A stretch of DNA of 15,586 nt from Bacillota bacterium (GTDB taxonomy: Bacteria; Bacillota; Clostridia; Acetivibrionales; JANLFN01), in contig JAEWTV010000023.1 of NCBI GenBank assembly GCA_023397675.1, positions 1 to 15,586 on the forward strand, read 5' to 3'. Below the pieces are notes generated by a model. That model searched no databases and was not told the origin of the DNA. It was given only the letters and a program-made list of their open reading frames with translations. How positions within the stretch are numbered: the first letter of the stretch is position 1; the number at the start of each line of letters is the position of its first letter. A program made the translations under genes and the position numbers. Of the stretch, positions 1 through 7,004 are shown in pieces.

Positions 1-64
<64 letters not shown>

Positions 65-71
65 ACACTAT

Positions 72-99
72 AAAAAGTAAAACTGCCGGTGGGCAGTTT
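72..99 (-). terminator. Hairpin with U-rich tail between tRNA promoter and tRNA
   Basis: A perfect 8-bp inverted repeat, AAACTGCC (92-99) and GGCAGTTT (80-87) in minus-strand order, closes a 4-base loop. It is followed by TACTTTTTATA. This resembles a modest intrinsic terminator for the beta-glucosidase transcript, since no better one is visible between 143 and 178. But it sits inside the tRNA leader, downstream of the tRNA promoter, so it could also act as a processing signal or attenuator. Structure is clear; function is inferred. Confidence 0.45.
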
Positions 100-113
100 A
101 CCTCGCAACAAGT

Positions 114-142
114 ATTATAACCGAAAAGCTGCTGTGTGTCAA
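114..142 (-). promoter_or_regulatory. Consensus sigma-A promoter for the tRNA-Arg gene
   Basis: On the minus strand a perfect -35 TTGACA (137-142) is followed after exactly 17 bases by a perfect -10 TATAAT (114-119). Transcription should start near 106-108, giving a leader of about 43 bases before the mature tRNA end at 64. Perfect hexamers with ideal spacing are typical of stable-RNA promoters. It lies downstream of the beta-glucosidase gene on the same strand, so the tRNA need not depend on read-through. Confidence 0.9.
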
Positions 143-178
143 TCGATGAGGGCAATTAAGTTTTTCCAGCCCGTATAC

Positions 179-2605
179 CTATTTCCTTATCATTGCTTTT
201 AACAGTTTGAATCCGCCCCTGATTCTCTTACCGTTGAGCATAAGCAGCAGAGCATCAGCCATTTCAGCAGTGAATATAGTTCCATTCATGGATACAATGT
301 TCCTTAAAGGCGCCTGGGGCAGCATCCGTATATTCATATTTTGAGCCAGTATTGCATTTTCATCATCCCCGGGTACTTGTCTTTTCATTTCCTTCATGCC
401 TTTATTGTACATAATCTTACCGATAAGAGTTCCTCTCATATCGTCAATAGTTGAGCTCCAGGTATAAAGCTCTTTTGCTGAACGGTTTTTGGCAGGGAGC
501 TCACTTCCATATAAAGCGGTAAAGGCTTCATCACTTGCGACAAGCTCTCCATCCTTCATATAATAACCTTTTAATTTGTCTGCGGGATAATCCTGTGTTT
601 TATCATCTGAAGTAACATTAATAATCTTTGAAAGCCTTATGTCTCTGCTGGAGGAGCCTACAAGAATTTCATACTCACCGCTTTCAACACACCAGTCCTT
701 GTCCTTTACACTATAATAAGCAAAGGATCTCTTATCAAGTGTAAGTTCTGCCTTTTTCTCTTCGCCCGGCTGTAGGAATATCTTTTCGAAGCCTTTGAGC
801 TCTTTTTCAGCCTTAAATACTGTTGATTCCACATCATGCACATAAAGCTGAGCAACCTCGGCGCCTGCTGTTTTACCTGTATTTTTAATCTTAAATGATA
901 CTGTAAGAGTATCATTGTCTGTAATGTTTTCAGAGGAAACACTTAAATCGGAATATTCAAAGGCCGCATAGCTGAGTCCGTGTCCAAAGGGGAAGAGTAC
1001 CGGCTTTTTGGCGGTATCGAAGTAGCGATAGCCCACATATATGCTTTCTCTGTATTCAACAGTCCTTGGTCCCTCGGGGAAATATTTTGAGGAAGCACTG
1101 ACGGAATATTTAACGGGGTAGGTTTCTGCAAGCTTTCCTGAAGGATTTGCATCACCGAAAAGCAGGTCTACTGCAGCACTTCCGCCTGCCTGTCCCGCAA
1201 GATACATATTTAGAATGGAATTTACTTTGTCAGCCCACGGCATCTCAACAGGGGAGCCGCCTGCAAGAACAACGGCAATGTTAGGATTTACGTCTAACAG
1301 CCTGTTGATTAATACATTCTGGTTTTCCGGGAGCCTTGCATGCTCACGGTCATAGCCTTCAGACTCATAAAGGGGAGTTAGTCCGGCAAAAACGACTACA
1401 ACATCTGCGCCTTTTGCTATATCACAGGCTTCATTAATGAGCGTTTCGTCCACTGCATCTATCATATAGCTGTAACCCTGTGCATATTTGAAGTCAATTT
1501 TCTGTGACTTCATAGAGTCGTATGCATTGTCCAGCTTTGACGGATTGATAAGAGAACTTCCGCTGCCTTGGTATCTAGGCCTTTTTGCCATTTCTCCGAT
1601 TACAGCTATTTTAGCGGATTTACTAAGAGGAAGCAGGTTGCCGTTATTCTTTAAAAGTACCGCCGATTGTGCGGCAGCTTCCCTTGCAAGGCCATGGTTC
1701 TTTTGAATATCGAAGTCATAGTTTTCTTTAATTTTTTCACTTGCCTTTTTTATAAGTTCAAGAACCCTTAAAACTGCCTTGTCCAGATCCTTCATATAAA
1801 GCGTACCGTTATTGACGGCCTCAACAATTTTTTTGTCATTGTGCGCTACTCCACCAGGCATTTCAAGATCCAGGCCTGCTTTGACGCCTTCAACCCTTTC
1901 GTTTACCGAACCCCAGTCAGACATGACCAGACCCTCGTAACCCCATTCATCTCTTAAAATGTCGGTAAGTAACCATTTGTTTTCACTGTTTAAAGCTCCG
2001 TTAAGCTTGTTATAAGAACACATTACTGTCCAAGGCTTTGCCTTTTTTACCGCTGTTTCAAAGCTTGTAAGGTAAATTTCCCTTAGTGCTCTTTCATCTA
2101 TAACTGCATTTATTGTCATTCGGTAATCTTCCTGGTTGTTTGCGGCAAAATGCTTTAGGGAGGTACCTACGCCTTTTGACTGAACGCCCTCGATAAATGC
2201 AGCTGCAATCTCACCTGAAAGATAGGGATCTTCAGAAAAGTATTCAAAATTTCTTCCGCAAAGAGGAGAACGCTTTATATTTGCACCGGGGCCTAATATT
2301 ACCGAAACCTTTTCTTTAAGGCATTCATCGGCAATGCCCTGTCCTATGCTGTGTAAAAGATTTCTGTCCCAAGAACTTGCTGTTGCGCAGGCAGTAGGGA
2401 AACATGTGGAAGGTTTGCTTACATTAACCCCAAGATTTTCTTTACTCTCGGGCTGTTTTCGGAGCCCGTGCGGGCCGTCTGCAACCATTATATTAGGTAT
2501 TCCAAGCCTTTCAACACTTTTGAGGAGCCAGTAATCTTTTCCCGAACATAGTCCAGCCTTTTCTTCCAAGGTAAGCTTTCCAAGTATCTCTTTCAATTCT
2601 TCCAT
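179..2605 (-). CDS. bglB: Beta-glucosidase, glycoside hydrolase family 3 (BglB type)
   Basis: This 808-residue protein should hydrolyse beta-glucosides such as cellobiose with retention of configuration. The N-terminal barrel (about 1-290) has ADGPHGLR (42-49), the KHF motif (151-153) and VMSDWG with the likely nucleophile Asp230. The second alpha/beta domain (about 310-545) carries ESEGYDR, where Glu416 is the likely acid/base residue. A fibronectin-III-like domain spans about 575-650. Residues 670-808 form an extra C-terminal segment not needed by minimal GH3 enzymes. There is no signal peptide, so it is probably cytoplasmic and acts on imported cellodextrins. ATG at 2605 is supported by AGGGGG at 2615-2620. 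It is monocistronic here. Symbol assigned by similarity to clostridial BglB; exact substrate preference is not readable. Confidence 0.92.
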   Translation of the reverse strand: MEELKEILGKLTLEEKAGLCSGKDYWLLKSVERLGIPNIMVADGPHGLRKQPESKENLGVNVSKPSTCFPTACATASSWDRNLLHSIGQGIADECLKEKVSVILGPGANIKRSPLCGRNFEYFSEDPYLSGEIAAAFIEGVQSKGVGTSLKHFAANNQEDYRMTINAVIDERALREIYLTSFETAVKKAKPWTVMCSYNKLNGALNSENKWLLTDILRDEWGYEGLVMSDWGSVNERVEGVKAGLDLEMPGGVAHNDKKIVEAVNNGTLYMKDLDKAVLRVLELIKKASEKIKENYDFDIQKNHGLAREAAAQSAVLLKNNGNLLPLSKSAKIAVIGEMAKRPRYQGSGSSLINPSKLDNAYDSMKSQKIDFKYAQGYSYMIDAVDETLINEACDIAKGADVVVVFAGLTPLYESEGYDREHARLPENQNVLINRLLDVNPNIAVVLAGGSPVEMPWADKVNSILNMYLAGQAGGSAAVDLLFGDANPSGKLAETYPVKYSVSASSKYFPEGPRTVEYRESIYVGYRYFDTAKKPVLFPFGHGLSYAAFEYSDLSVSSENITDNDTLTVSFKIKNTGKTAGAEVAQLYVHDVESTVFKAEKELKGFEKIFLQPGEEKKAELTLDKRSFAYYSVKDKDWCVESGEYEILVGSSSRDIRLSKIINVTSDDKTQDYPADKLKGYYMKDGELVASDEAFTALYGSELPAKNRSAKELYTWSSTIDDMRGTLIGKIMYNKGMKEMKRQVPGDDENAILAQNMNIRMLPQAPLRNIVSMNGTIFTAEMADALLLMLNGKRIRGGFKLLKAMIRK

Positions 2606-2643
2606 TATATGAATCCCCCTAAATATATAGAAAATGAAATCTC

Positions 2644-2669
2644 ATTATAATCAATTGAGTATTATTATA
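2644..2669 (-). promoter_or_regulatory. Possible -10 elements for the beta-glucosidase gene
   Basis: Two TATAAT hexamers occur on the minus strand, at 2644-2649 and 2664-2669, upstream of the GH3 start. Neither has a good -35 at 16-18 bases, so the assignment is weak in this very AT-rich stretch. I saw no obvious catabolite (cre-like) operator. Confidence 0.3.
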
Positions 2670-2852
2670 ATACATTCAATGCATGTCCGAAATACCCAAT
2701 AATTCTTAAACTGTATCCCTTGCTCTTTTAATATCTTTAATTGTAAACTTTTATTTGCTTATCCTGATTTTTTCTTATCAAACGTTAACTTTTATTGTTT
2801 AAAAAGCTACATTTTATTTTTTAGCAAACAATTTTCCATTCTCGATACTTAA

Positions 2853-2882
2853 TTCTCAATTACACTTACATTATGATATAAT
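2853..2882 (+). promoter_or_regulatory. Extended -10 promoter for the dnaD/dnaC-like pair
   Basis: TATAAT at 2877-2882 is preceded by TG one base upstream (TGATATAAT, an extended -10). A 4/6 match to the -35 (TTCTCA, 2853-2858) lies 18 bases upstream. The ATG of the DnaD-like gene is 41 bases downstream of the -10. It is the best candidate promoter for the two replication genes. Confidence 0.6.
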
Positions 2883-2923
2883 AAATAAGGATTTAGGATG
2901 TTCCACTAGAAAAGGGGAAAACA

Positions 2924-3910
2924 ATGCATTTTGAGGCTTGTAAGTCACTGATTTATTCAGATACTCTTGTACCTGACATATTTATAAATGAATACATGTC
3001 ATCCATGAATGGAGATTATATTAAGGTTTATCTTCACTGTCTGCTGCTTTGCAAGCATGGTAAAAATGCGACAAACGAGGAAATAGCCGCTAAACTGTGC
3101 CTTGATGCCGGTAAGGTGAAGGAAGCCCTTTTGTTTCTGGAGTGTTCAGGAATCATTCTAAGAAATAAGGATTCCGTTCAACTGGTTGATTTAAAGGAAA
3201 AGGAAATTCAAAAGCTGTATCGCCTGAGGAATACATCAACTCCCGAAGAGGCTGCTGCCAGCTGCGAAAGGAACATAAAGCGCAACAGCACTATTGCAGC
3301 TATTAACAATAACTTTTTTCAGGGGCTTATGTCTCCTTCCTGGTACACAGACATAGATATGTGGTTTGAGCGGTATAAGTTTGATGAAGACGTAATGTAT
3401 TCACTTTTCCAGCATTGCAAAACAAATAACGGATTGTCCAAAAACTATGTTGCTGCGGTTGCAGACAGCTGGTACCAGAAGGGAATTAAGAATAATTTTG
3501 ATTTGGACAACTACTCCATTCAATATCAGAAGTTCAAGGACATAAAGAATAAGATATTTAAAAAGCTGAAACGCAAGGTTCCTTTTACAGAATATGAGGA
3601 AAAGTGCATTGACAAATGGGTTAACGAGTATAAATATGAATTTGAAATAATTGAGCTTGCACTTAAAAAGACCCTTGGAAGGCCTGAGGCAACTCTCAAG
3701 TACATAGATGTAATACTCAGGGACTGGTGCGATAATAACCTCCGTACAAAAGAGGAGGTTGCTGCGTACGACCTTAAAAGAAAAGGCTCCGTCAAACAAC
3801 AGAGTCAGCAAAGTACAGCACCCCAAAAGGGAAATTTTGAGCAGAGAGAATACGACGACAACTATTATGACAGCTTGTACGACAATCTTAGAAAATCGGG
3901 GACTATGTAA
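2924..3910 (+). CDS. DnaD-like replication initiation / primosome protein
   Basis: This 328-residue protein looks like a DnaD/DnaB-superfamily primosome component, which in Firmicutes helps remodel the origin and bring in the helicase loader. An N-terminal winged-helix-like part (about 15-85) includes ATNEEIAAKL. Two DnaB_2-type helical modules follow, at about 140-190 (MWFERYKFDEDVMYSLF) and 218-285. The second ends in the family's signature Y-x3-I-L-x-x-W (YIDVILRDW, 260-268). The tail after 290 is Gln-rich and disordered. ATG at 2924 follows GGGG at 2914-2917. It precedes a helicase loader on the same strand, which supports a role in replication restart or initiation. Whether it plays the DnaD or the DnaB role cannot be decided; I leave the symbol empty. 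Confidence 0.85.
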   Translation: MHFEACKSLIYSDTLVPDIFINEYMSSMNGDYIKVYLHCLLLCKHGKNATNEEIAAKLCLDAGKVKEALLFLECSGIILRNKDSVQLVDLKEKEIQKLYRLRNTSTPEEAAASCERNIKRNSTIAAINNNFFQGLMSPSWYTDIDMWFERYKFDEDVMYSLFQHCKTNNGLSKNYVAAVADSWYQKGIKNNFDLDNYSIQYQKFKDIKNKIFKKLKRKVPFTEYEEKCIDKWVNEYKYEFEIIELALKKTLGRPEATLKYIDVILRDWCDNNLRTKEEVAAYDLKRKGSVKQQSQQSTAPQKGNFEQREYDDNYYDSLYDNLRKSGTM

Positions 3911-3924
3911 AACCGACTATTGCT

Positions 3925-4048
3925 GTGCCGGTTTAGTTATGCTTCAGAACGGGATGTTCCGGTGTTTAGACCCTGTAAATTCAGCTCAGGCAAATTCAAA
4001 CTCGATGAATAAAGATTTGGGGGTTCTTCCACAAAACAAACCCGGCAC
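3925..4048 (+). repeat. Repeat element copy 1 with terminal inverted repeats
   Basis: The ends are 26-base imperfect inverted repeats (3925-3950 and 4023-4048, 19 of 26 matching; outer ends GTGCCGG and CCGGCAC). Inside, 3964-4010 is a 47-base core that matches the minus strand of the element at 12494-12698 at 46 of 47 positions. Copy 1 is shorter (124 versus 205 bp) because most of the second palindromic arm is missing. It starts 14 bases after the DnaD-like stop and ends 40 bases before the helicase-loader start, in the sense direction. It encodes no protein with a ribosome-binding site. It could be a MITE-like element or an intercistronic structured repeat. Confidence 0.75.
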
Positions 4049-4088
4049 ATAAAATATCAATTGCGTATAAATAGTTAAGGGTGAATAG

Positions 4089-5108
4089 ATGATTAAAGAT
4101 GTACATAATCAGATAAAAATAGAATATGAAAGAAGACGCAAGGCCGCTATTGACACACGTTTTGAGCATGAAAACGAGATTTATGCTAAGGTGCCGGAAG
4201 TAGCAGAGCTTGATAACAAAATAAGAAGCCTTGGCGTTAGATATAATAAGCGTATTCTGCTTGGGGGGCAGGAAAAGCAAAGAGATATGCTGTATGAACT
4301 GGACTGCCTTCGTGAAGAAAAGAAAAGACTCATGAAAGAAAACGGTTATCCTGAGGATTATCTTGAAACCAAATTCCAGTGTGAAAAATGCAGTGACACC
4401 GGTTATGTTGAAACAGAAAGCGGTAGTGAAAAATGCTCCTGCTACAGGCAGCAACTGCTTGACTATACCTTCAGTAGGTCAAACCTTAAAATAACCCAGA
4501 TTGAGAACTTTTCAACCTTTGACTTTAGATTTTATCCGAGCAAAGCAGATGAGTCAAAATACGGTATAAACATATCTCCAAGAGAAAATATAGGCCTTAT
4601 CAGGGAAAAGTGCCAACAGTTTGTGAATGATTTTGAGAAACCTGATGAAGGAGGCCTTTTCTTCAGTGGGCCAACGGGAACAGGAAAGACCTTCATGATA
4701 AATTGCATAGCTCTGGAGCTTGTTAAAAAAGGTATTACTATACTTTATCAGTCTGCACCAGCGTTGTTTGATATAGTTTCAAACCACCGCCAGAGTTCGT
4801 TCAGAGATAATTATGACAGCAGGGAGTATGACTATATTACAGATGTAGACCTTCTTATAATAGATGACCTTGGAACTGAATCGCCGAGCGCTGCAAGATA
4901 TGCAGAACTGCTGACGATACTTAATAAACGTCAGGCCAATAACCTGGTAAAGCCCTGCAAAACTATCATATCTACAAATATAAGCTTGAAGCTGCTTCAT
5001 GAATATTATGATGAAAGAATTATATCAAGAATTATAGGCTGCTTTTACATTGCAAGATTTGCCGGGGAAGATATAAGAACCTTAAAGAAGTTTGCAAAAA
5101 AGGCTTAG
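4089..5108 (+). CDS. Replicative helicase loader, DnaC/DnaI-like AAA+ ATPase
   Basis: This 339-residue AAA+ ATPase should load the replicative helicase onto DNA. A charged helical N-terminus (1-90) is followed by a four-cysteine cluster (Cys98, 101, 116, 118), which fits the zinc-binding region of DnaI-type loaders. The ATPase core has Walker A GPTGTGKT (194-201), Walker B DLLIIDD (254-260), a sensor-1-like ISTN (294-297) and DERIISRI (308-315) with arginines suited to the arginine-finger role. Start ATG 4089 has AAGGGTGA a few bases upstream. It follows the DnaD-like gene after 178 bp that contain repeat copy 1, probably in one transcript. Its 3' end meets argC with only four bases between the two stops. 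Confidence 0.9.
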   Translation: MIKDVHNQIKIEYERRRKAAIDTRFEHENEIYAKVPEVAELDNKIRSLGVRYNKRILLGGQEKQRDMLYELDCLREEKKRLMKENGYPEDYLETKFQCEKCSDTGYVETESGSEKCSCYRQQLLDYTFSRSNLKITQIENFSTFDFRFYPSKADESKYGINISPRENIGLIREKCQQFVNDFEKPDEGGLFFSGPTGTGKTFMINCIALELVKKGITILYQSAPALFDIVSNHRQSSFRDNYDSREYDYITDVDLLIIDDLGTESPSAARYAELLTILNKRQANNLVKPCKTIISTNISLKLLHEYYDERIISRIIGCFYIARFAGEDIRTLKKFAKKA

Positions 5109-5129
5109 AGTATTAAAGCCCCAAGCCTT
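5095..5129 (-). terminator. Likely terminator of the arginine operon, inside the end of the helicase-loader gene
   Basis: On the minus strand AAGGCTT (5123-5129) pairs with AAGCCTT (5100-5106) over a 16-base loop, followed by a run of Ts (complement of the A run at 5096-5101). The argC stop lies in the loop. The stem overlaps the last codons of the convergent loader gene. On the plus strand no T-run follows, so it should work only for the arginine transcript. The long loop makes it moderately weak. Confidence 0.55.
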
Positions 5130-6060
5130 CATCAAGACCAAGCATTATATTCATGTTTTGGACTGCCGCGCCAGAAGCGCCTTTTCCAAGGTTGTCCAGC
5201 CTGGACAGAAGCATTATCTGTTCATCATTTCCGAAAACAAATATATCAATATTATTTGTGTCGTTGCATGCTTGCAGATTAAAAAAGCTGTTGTTATCCA
5301 AAAAGCTGTCCGAATCAAAAGGCATAACATTTACGAAACGCTGTCCTTCATAGTATTCTGCAAGGATTTCACGTACGTCAGCAGCATTCACTTTTTTGCT
5401 TAAAAGCCTTGTATGCAGAGGTACTGAGGTTCCCATTCCCTTGTAATAGCTTGATACTACCGGAGTAAACAGAGGTTTATAGTCTAAGCCTGTTATCTTC
5501 TGCATTTCGGGAAGGTGCTTGTGCATGAGCTTCAAGGCATAATATTTCGGACTTTCGGGATTTTCTACCTCATGTGTTACTTCATATTTTGCGATTAGCT
5601 TTTTACCGGCACCGCTATAGCCTGAAACTGAACTGCAGGTTACGGGATAATCCTTTGGAACGATTCCAAGCTTTATAAGCGGATAAAGTGACATTATAAA
5701 TGTTGTTGAATAGCAGCCTGGATTTGTAAGTCGTTTTGTATTTTTAATTGCTTCACGGAAATCGGGTCCGAGTTCGGGTATTCCAAATGTCCAGCCTGGG
5801 GCAGTCCTGTGAGCTGTACTTGCATCAATTATCCTTGTAGTGCTGTTTGTAACAAGGGACACTGATTCTATAGCCGCTGCATCCGGAAGGCAAAGGAAAG
5901 CAATATCTGCCTCGTTTAGAAGCCTTTTTCGTTCTTCGATATCCTTGCGCTTTTCAGCATCTATTTTAAGTATTTCAAGATCTGTTCTTTTACTTAAACG
6001 GTCATTGATCTGAAGACCGGTTGTACCTTCTTGGCCATCTACAAAAACTTTAAATTTCAT
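5113..6060 (-). CDS. argC: N-acetyl-gamma-glutamyl-phosphate reductase, uncommon (type 2) form
   Basis: This enzyme reduces N-acetylglutamyl phosphate to the semialdehyde with NADPH, the third step of arginine synthesis. The protein has 315 residues and starts MKFKVFVDGQEGTTG, the nucleotide-binding region of the shorter ArgC class first seen mainly in alphaproteobacteria, rather than the longer common form. The catalytic cysteine is Cys116 in TNPGCYST. HRTAPGWTFGIPEL (84-97) and SGYSGAGKK (145-153) are further family blocks. ATG at 6060 overlaps the GNAT stop in an ATGA (6057-6060), with AGGAGGT inside the GNAT gene, so translation should be coupled. It is the last gene of the arginine operon, away from the usual argCJB position. 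Confidence 0.93.
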   Translation of the reverse strand: MKFKVFVDGQEGTTGLQINDRLSKRTDLEILKIDAEKRKDIEERKRLLNEADIAFLCLPDAAAIESVSLVTNSTTRIIDASTAHRTAPGWTFGIPELGPDFREAIKNTKRLTNPGCYSTTFIMSLYPLIKLGIVPKDYPVTCSSVSGYSGAGKKLIAKYEVTHEVENPESPKYYALKLMHKHLPEMQKITGLDYKPLFTPVVSSYYKGMGTSVPLHTRLLSKKVNAADVREILAEYYEGQRFVNVMPFDSDSFLDNNSFFNLQACNDTNNIDIFVFGNDEQIMLLSRLDNLGKGASGAAVQNMNIMLGLDEGLGL

Positions 6061-6560
6061 TTGTTTACCTCCTGGGTGTATTCCTTTACAAGAAGAGCCC
6101 TTATGTATCCGCGGTCCTTGGTAGTGGAATCAATATAAAAGCCACGCCCGTAATAGAATCTTATAAGATCCTTATATTTTGAAGCAGTATAGAGGCTTAC
6201 TTTTGTTACCCCTTTTGCCTTAAGCATCTTATCTACAAGATTCATAAGGGATTTGCCAATGCCTATGTTATGATAATCAAGCTTGACGCCAAAGCGGCTT
6301 ATCATGGCTGTGTTATCCGGCAAAACATGGACTCTGATACTGCCTACAGGTATGTTGTCAATGAGTGCAATAAAGACATCACTTTGCGCAATATCATTTT
6401 CTATATCCTGTACGGTTTCCTGCAAGGCCTCCATCGAGCCTGTAAGACCTGCATCCTCCATATACTTTTTAAAGGATTCCTTCATTATATTATGAATTGA
6501 GGCTGCATCTTCCTTTATTGCACGCCTTATTATAAACGAGTAATTAATCACTTTCAACAC
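6057..6560 (-). CDS. GNAT-family N-acetyltransferase, candidate acetylglutamate synthase
   Basis: The 167-residue product is a single GNAT domain that should transfer an acetyl group from acetyl-CoA. The acetyl-CoA loop is in DYHNIGIGKSLMNLVDKML (95-113; G100-I-G102-K). The strand before it (TAMISRFGVK) and the C-terminal FYYGRGFYIDS (135-145) fit the fold. The start is uncertain: GTG 6560 gives this length but has only a weak AAAGC upstream, and TTG 6557 or GTG 6551 are possible. It lies five bases after the redox-protein stop and overlaps argC by four bases, so it is embedded in the arginine operon. Acetylglutamate synthase activity is an inference from context and from known short single-domain synthases; a ribosomal-protein or small-molecule acetyltransferase is the alternative. 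Confidence 0.85.
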   Translation of the reverse strand: MLKVINYSFIIRRAIKEDAASIHNIMKESFKKYMEDAGLTGSMEALQETVQDIENDIAQSDVFIALIDNIPVGSIRVHVLPDNTAMISRFGVKLDYHNIGIGKSLMNLVDKMLKAKGVTKVSLYTASKYKDLIRFYYGRGFYIDSTTKDRGYIRALLVKEYTQEVNK

Positions 6561-6565
6561 CAGCT

Positions 6566-7000
6566 TTACAATATACTTTCAACTATTTCAGAAGCATCTT
6601 TCACAAGAACCGGACAAATGCTTTTAAACAAGCCCTTTTCTCTTGCAGCTTTTAATTCATCATCCTTGCTTAAATCATATCCGAGGAGCTCGCTGCACCG
6701 TAATGAACCATGAATTGACTTAAACTTTTCTGCAAATACCTGAGCTAGTGAATAAGACTTTTCTCTGGCTGCATTATCATCTGCTTTATACTTGCCGTAT
6801 TTTAAGCCAATAAGCATTATTGCTCCGGTAACTGCACCGCAGGTTTCATCGATATGACCCATGCCTCCGCCGAACGCGCCTGCTACTTTCAAAGAAGTTT
6901 CAGCATCCAGTCCAAGCTCTTCACTGTAAGTGGAGAATACCGCCTGTGCACAGTTGAATCCATTATTAAAACATTCCAAAGCTTTTTCAGGTTTACACAT
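6566..7000 (-). CDS. C_GCAxxG_C_C family probable redox-active protein
   Basis: This is a 144-residue protein with the pattern of the C_GCAxxG_C_C family: Cys10, Cys17 in NCAQAVF, Cys54 in CGAVTGA (the CGAxxG motif), Cys102 in RCSELLG, and a further Cys129 near the end. The family is described as putatively redox-active with conserved cysteines; the reaction is unknown. There is no signal peptide and no clear membrane segment. ATG at 7000 is served by AAGGAGG within the last codons of argF, four bases after its stop, which implies co-translation with the arginine genes. Why a cysteine redox protein sits in an arginine operon is not explained by the sequence. Confidence 0.85.
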   Translation of the reverse strand: MCKPEKALECFNNGFNCAQAVFSTYSEELGLDAETSLKVAGAFGGGMGHIDETCGAVTGAIMLIGLKYGKYKADDNAAREKSYSLAQVFAEKFKSIHGSLRCSELLGYDLSKDDELKAAREKGLFKSICPVLVKDASEIVESIL

Positions 7001-7004
7001 TTTT

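Larger units (their letters stand above)
2606..2923. other. Divergent AT-rich intergenic region
   Basis: This 318-bp gap separates the divergent beta-glucosidase and DnaD-like genes. Apart from the promoter elements listed separately it holds homopolymeric A/T runs and no ORF with a ribosome-binding site, no RNA gene and no convincing hairpin terminator. Confidence 0.6.

Noticed and set aside
143..178. GGGC/GCCC pairing as a terminator right after the beta-glucosidase gene
   Set aside because: Only four pairs over a long loop and no T-run follow.
3996..4454. 152-codon minus-strand frame opposite the start of the helicase loader
   Set aside because: It is antisense to a well-supported AAA+ gene, lacks an SD and has no recognisable domain.
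5092..5403. Plus-strand frame running from the loader end into argC
   Set aside because: It is a shadow of the argC gene on the other strand.
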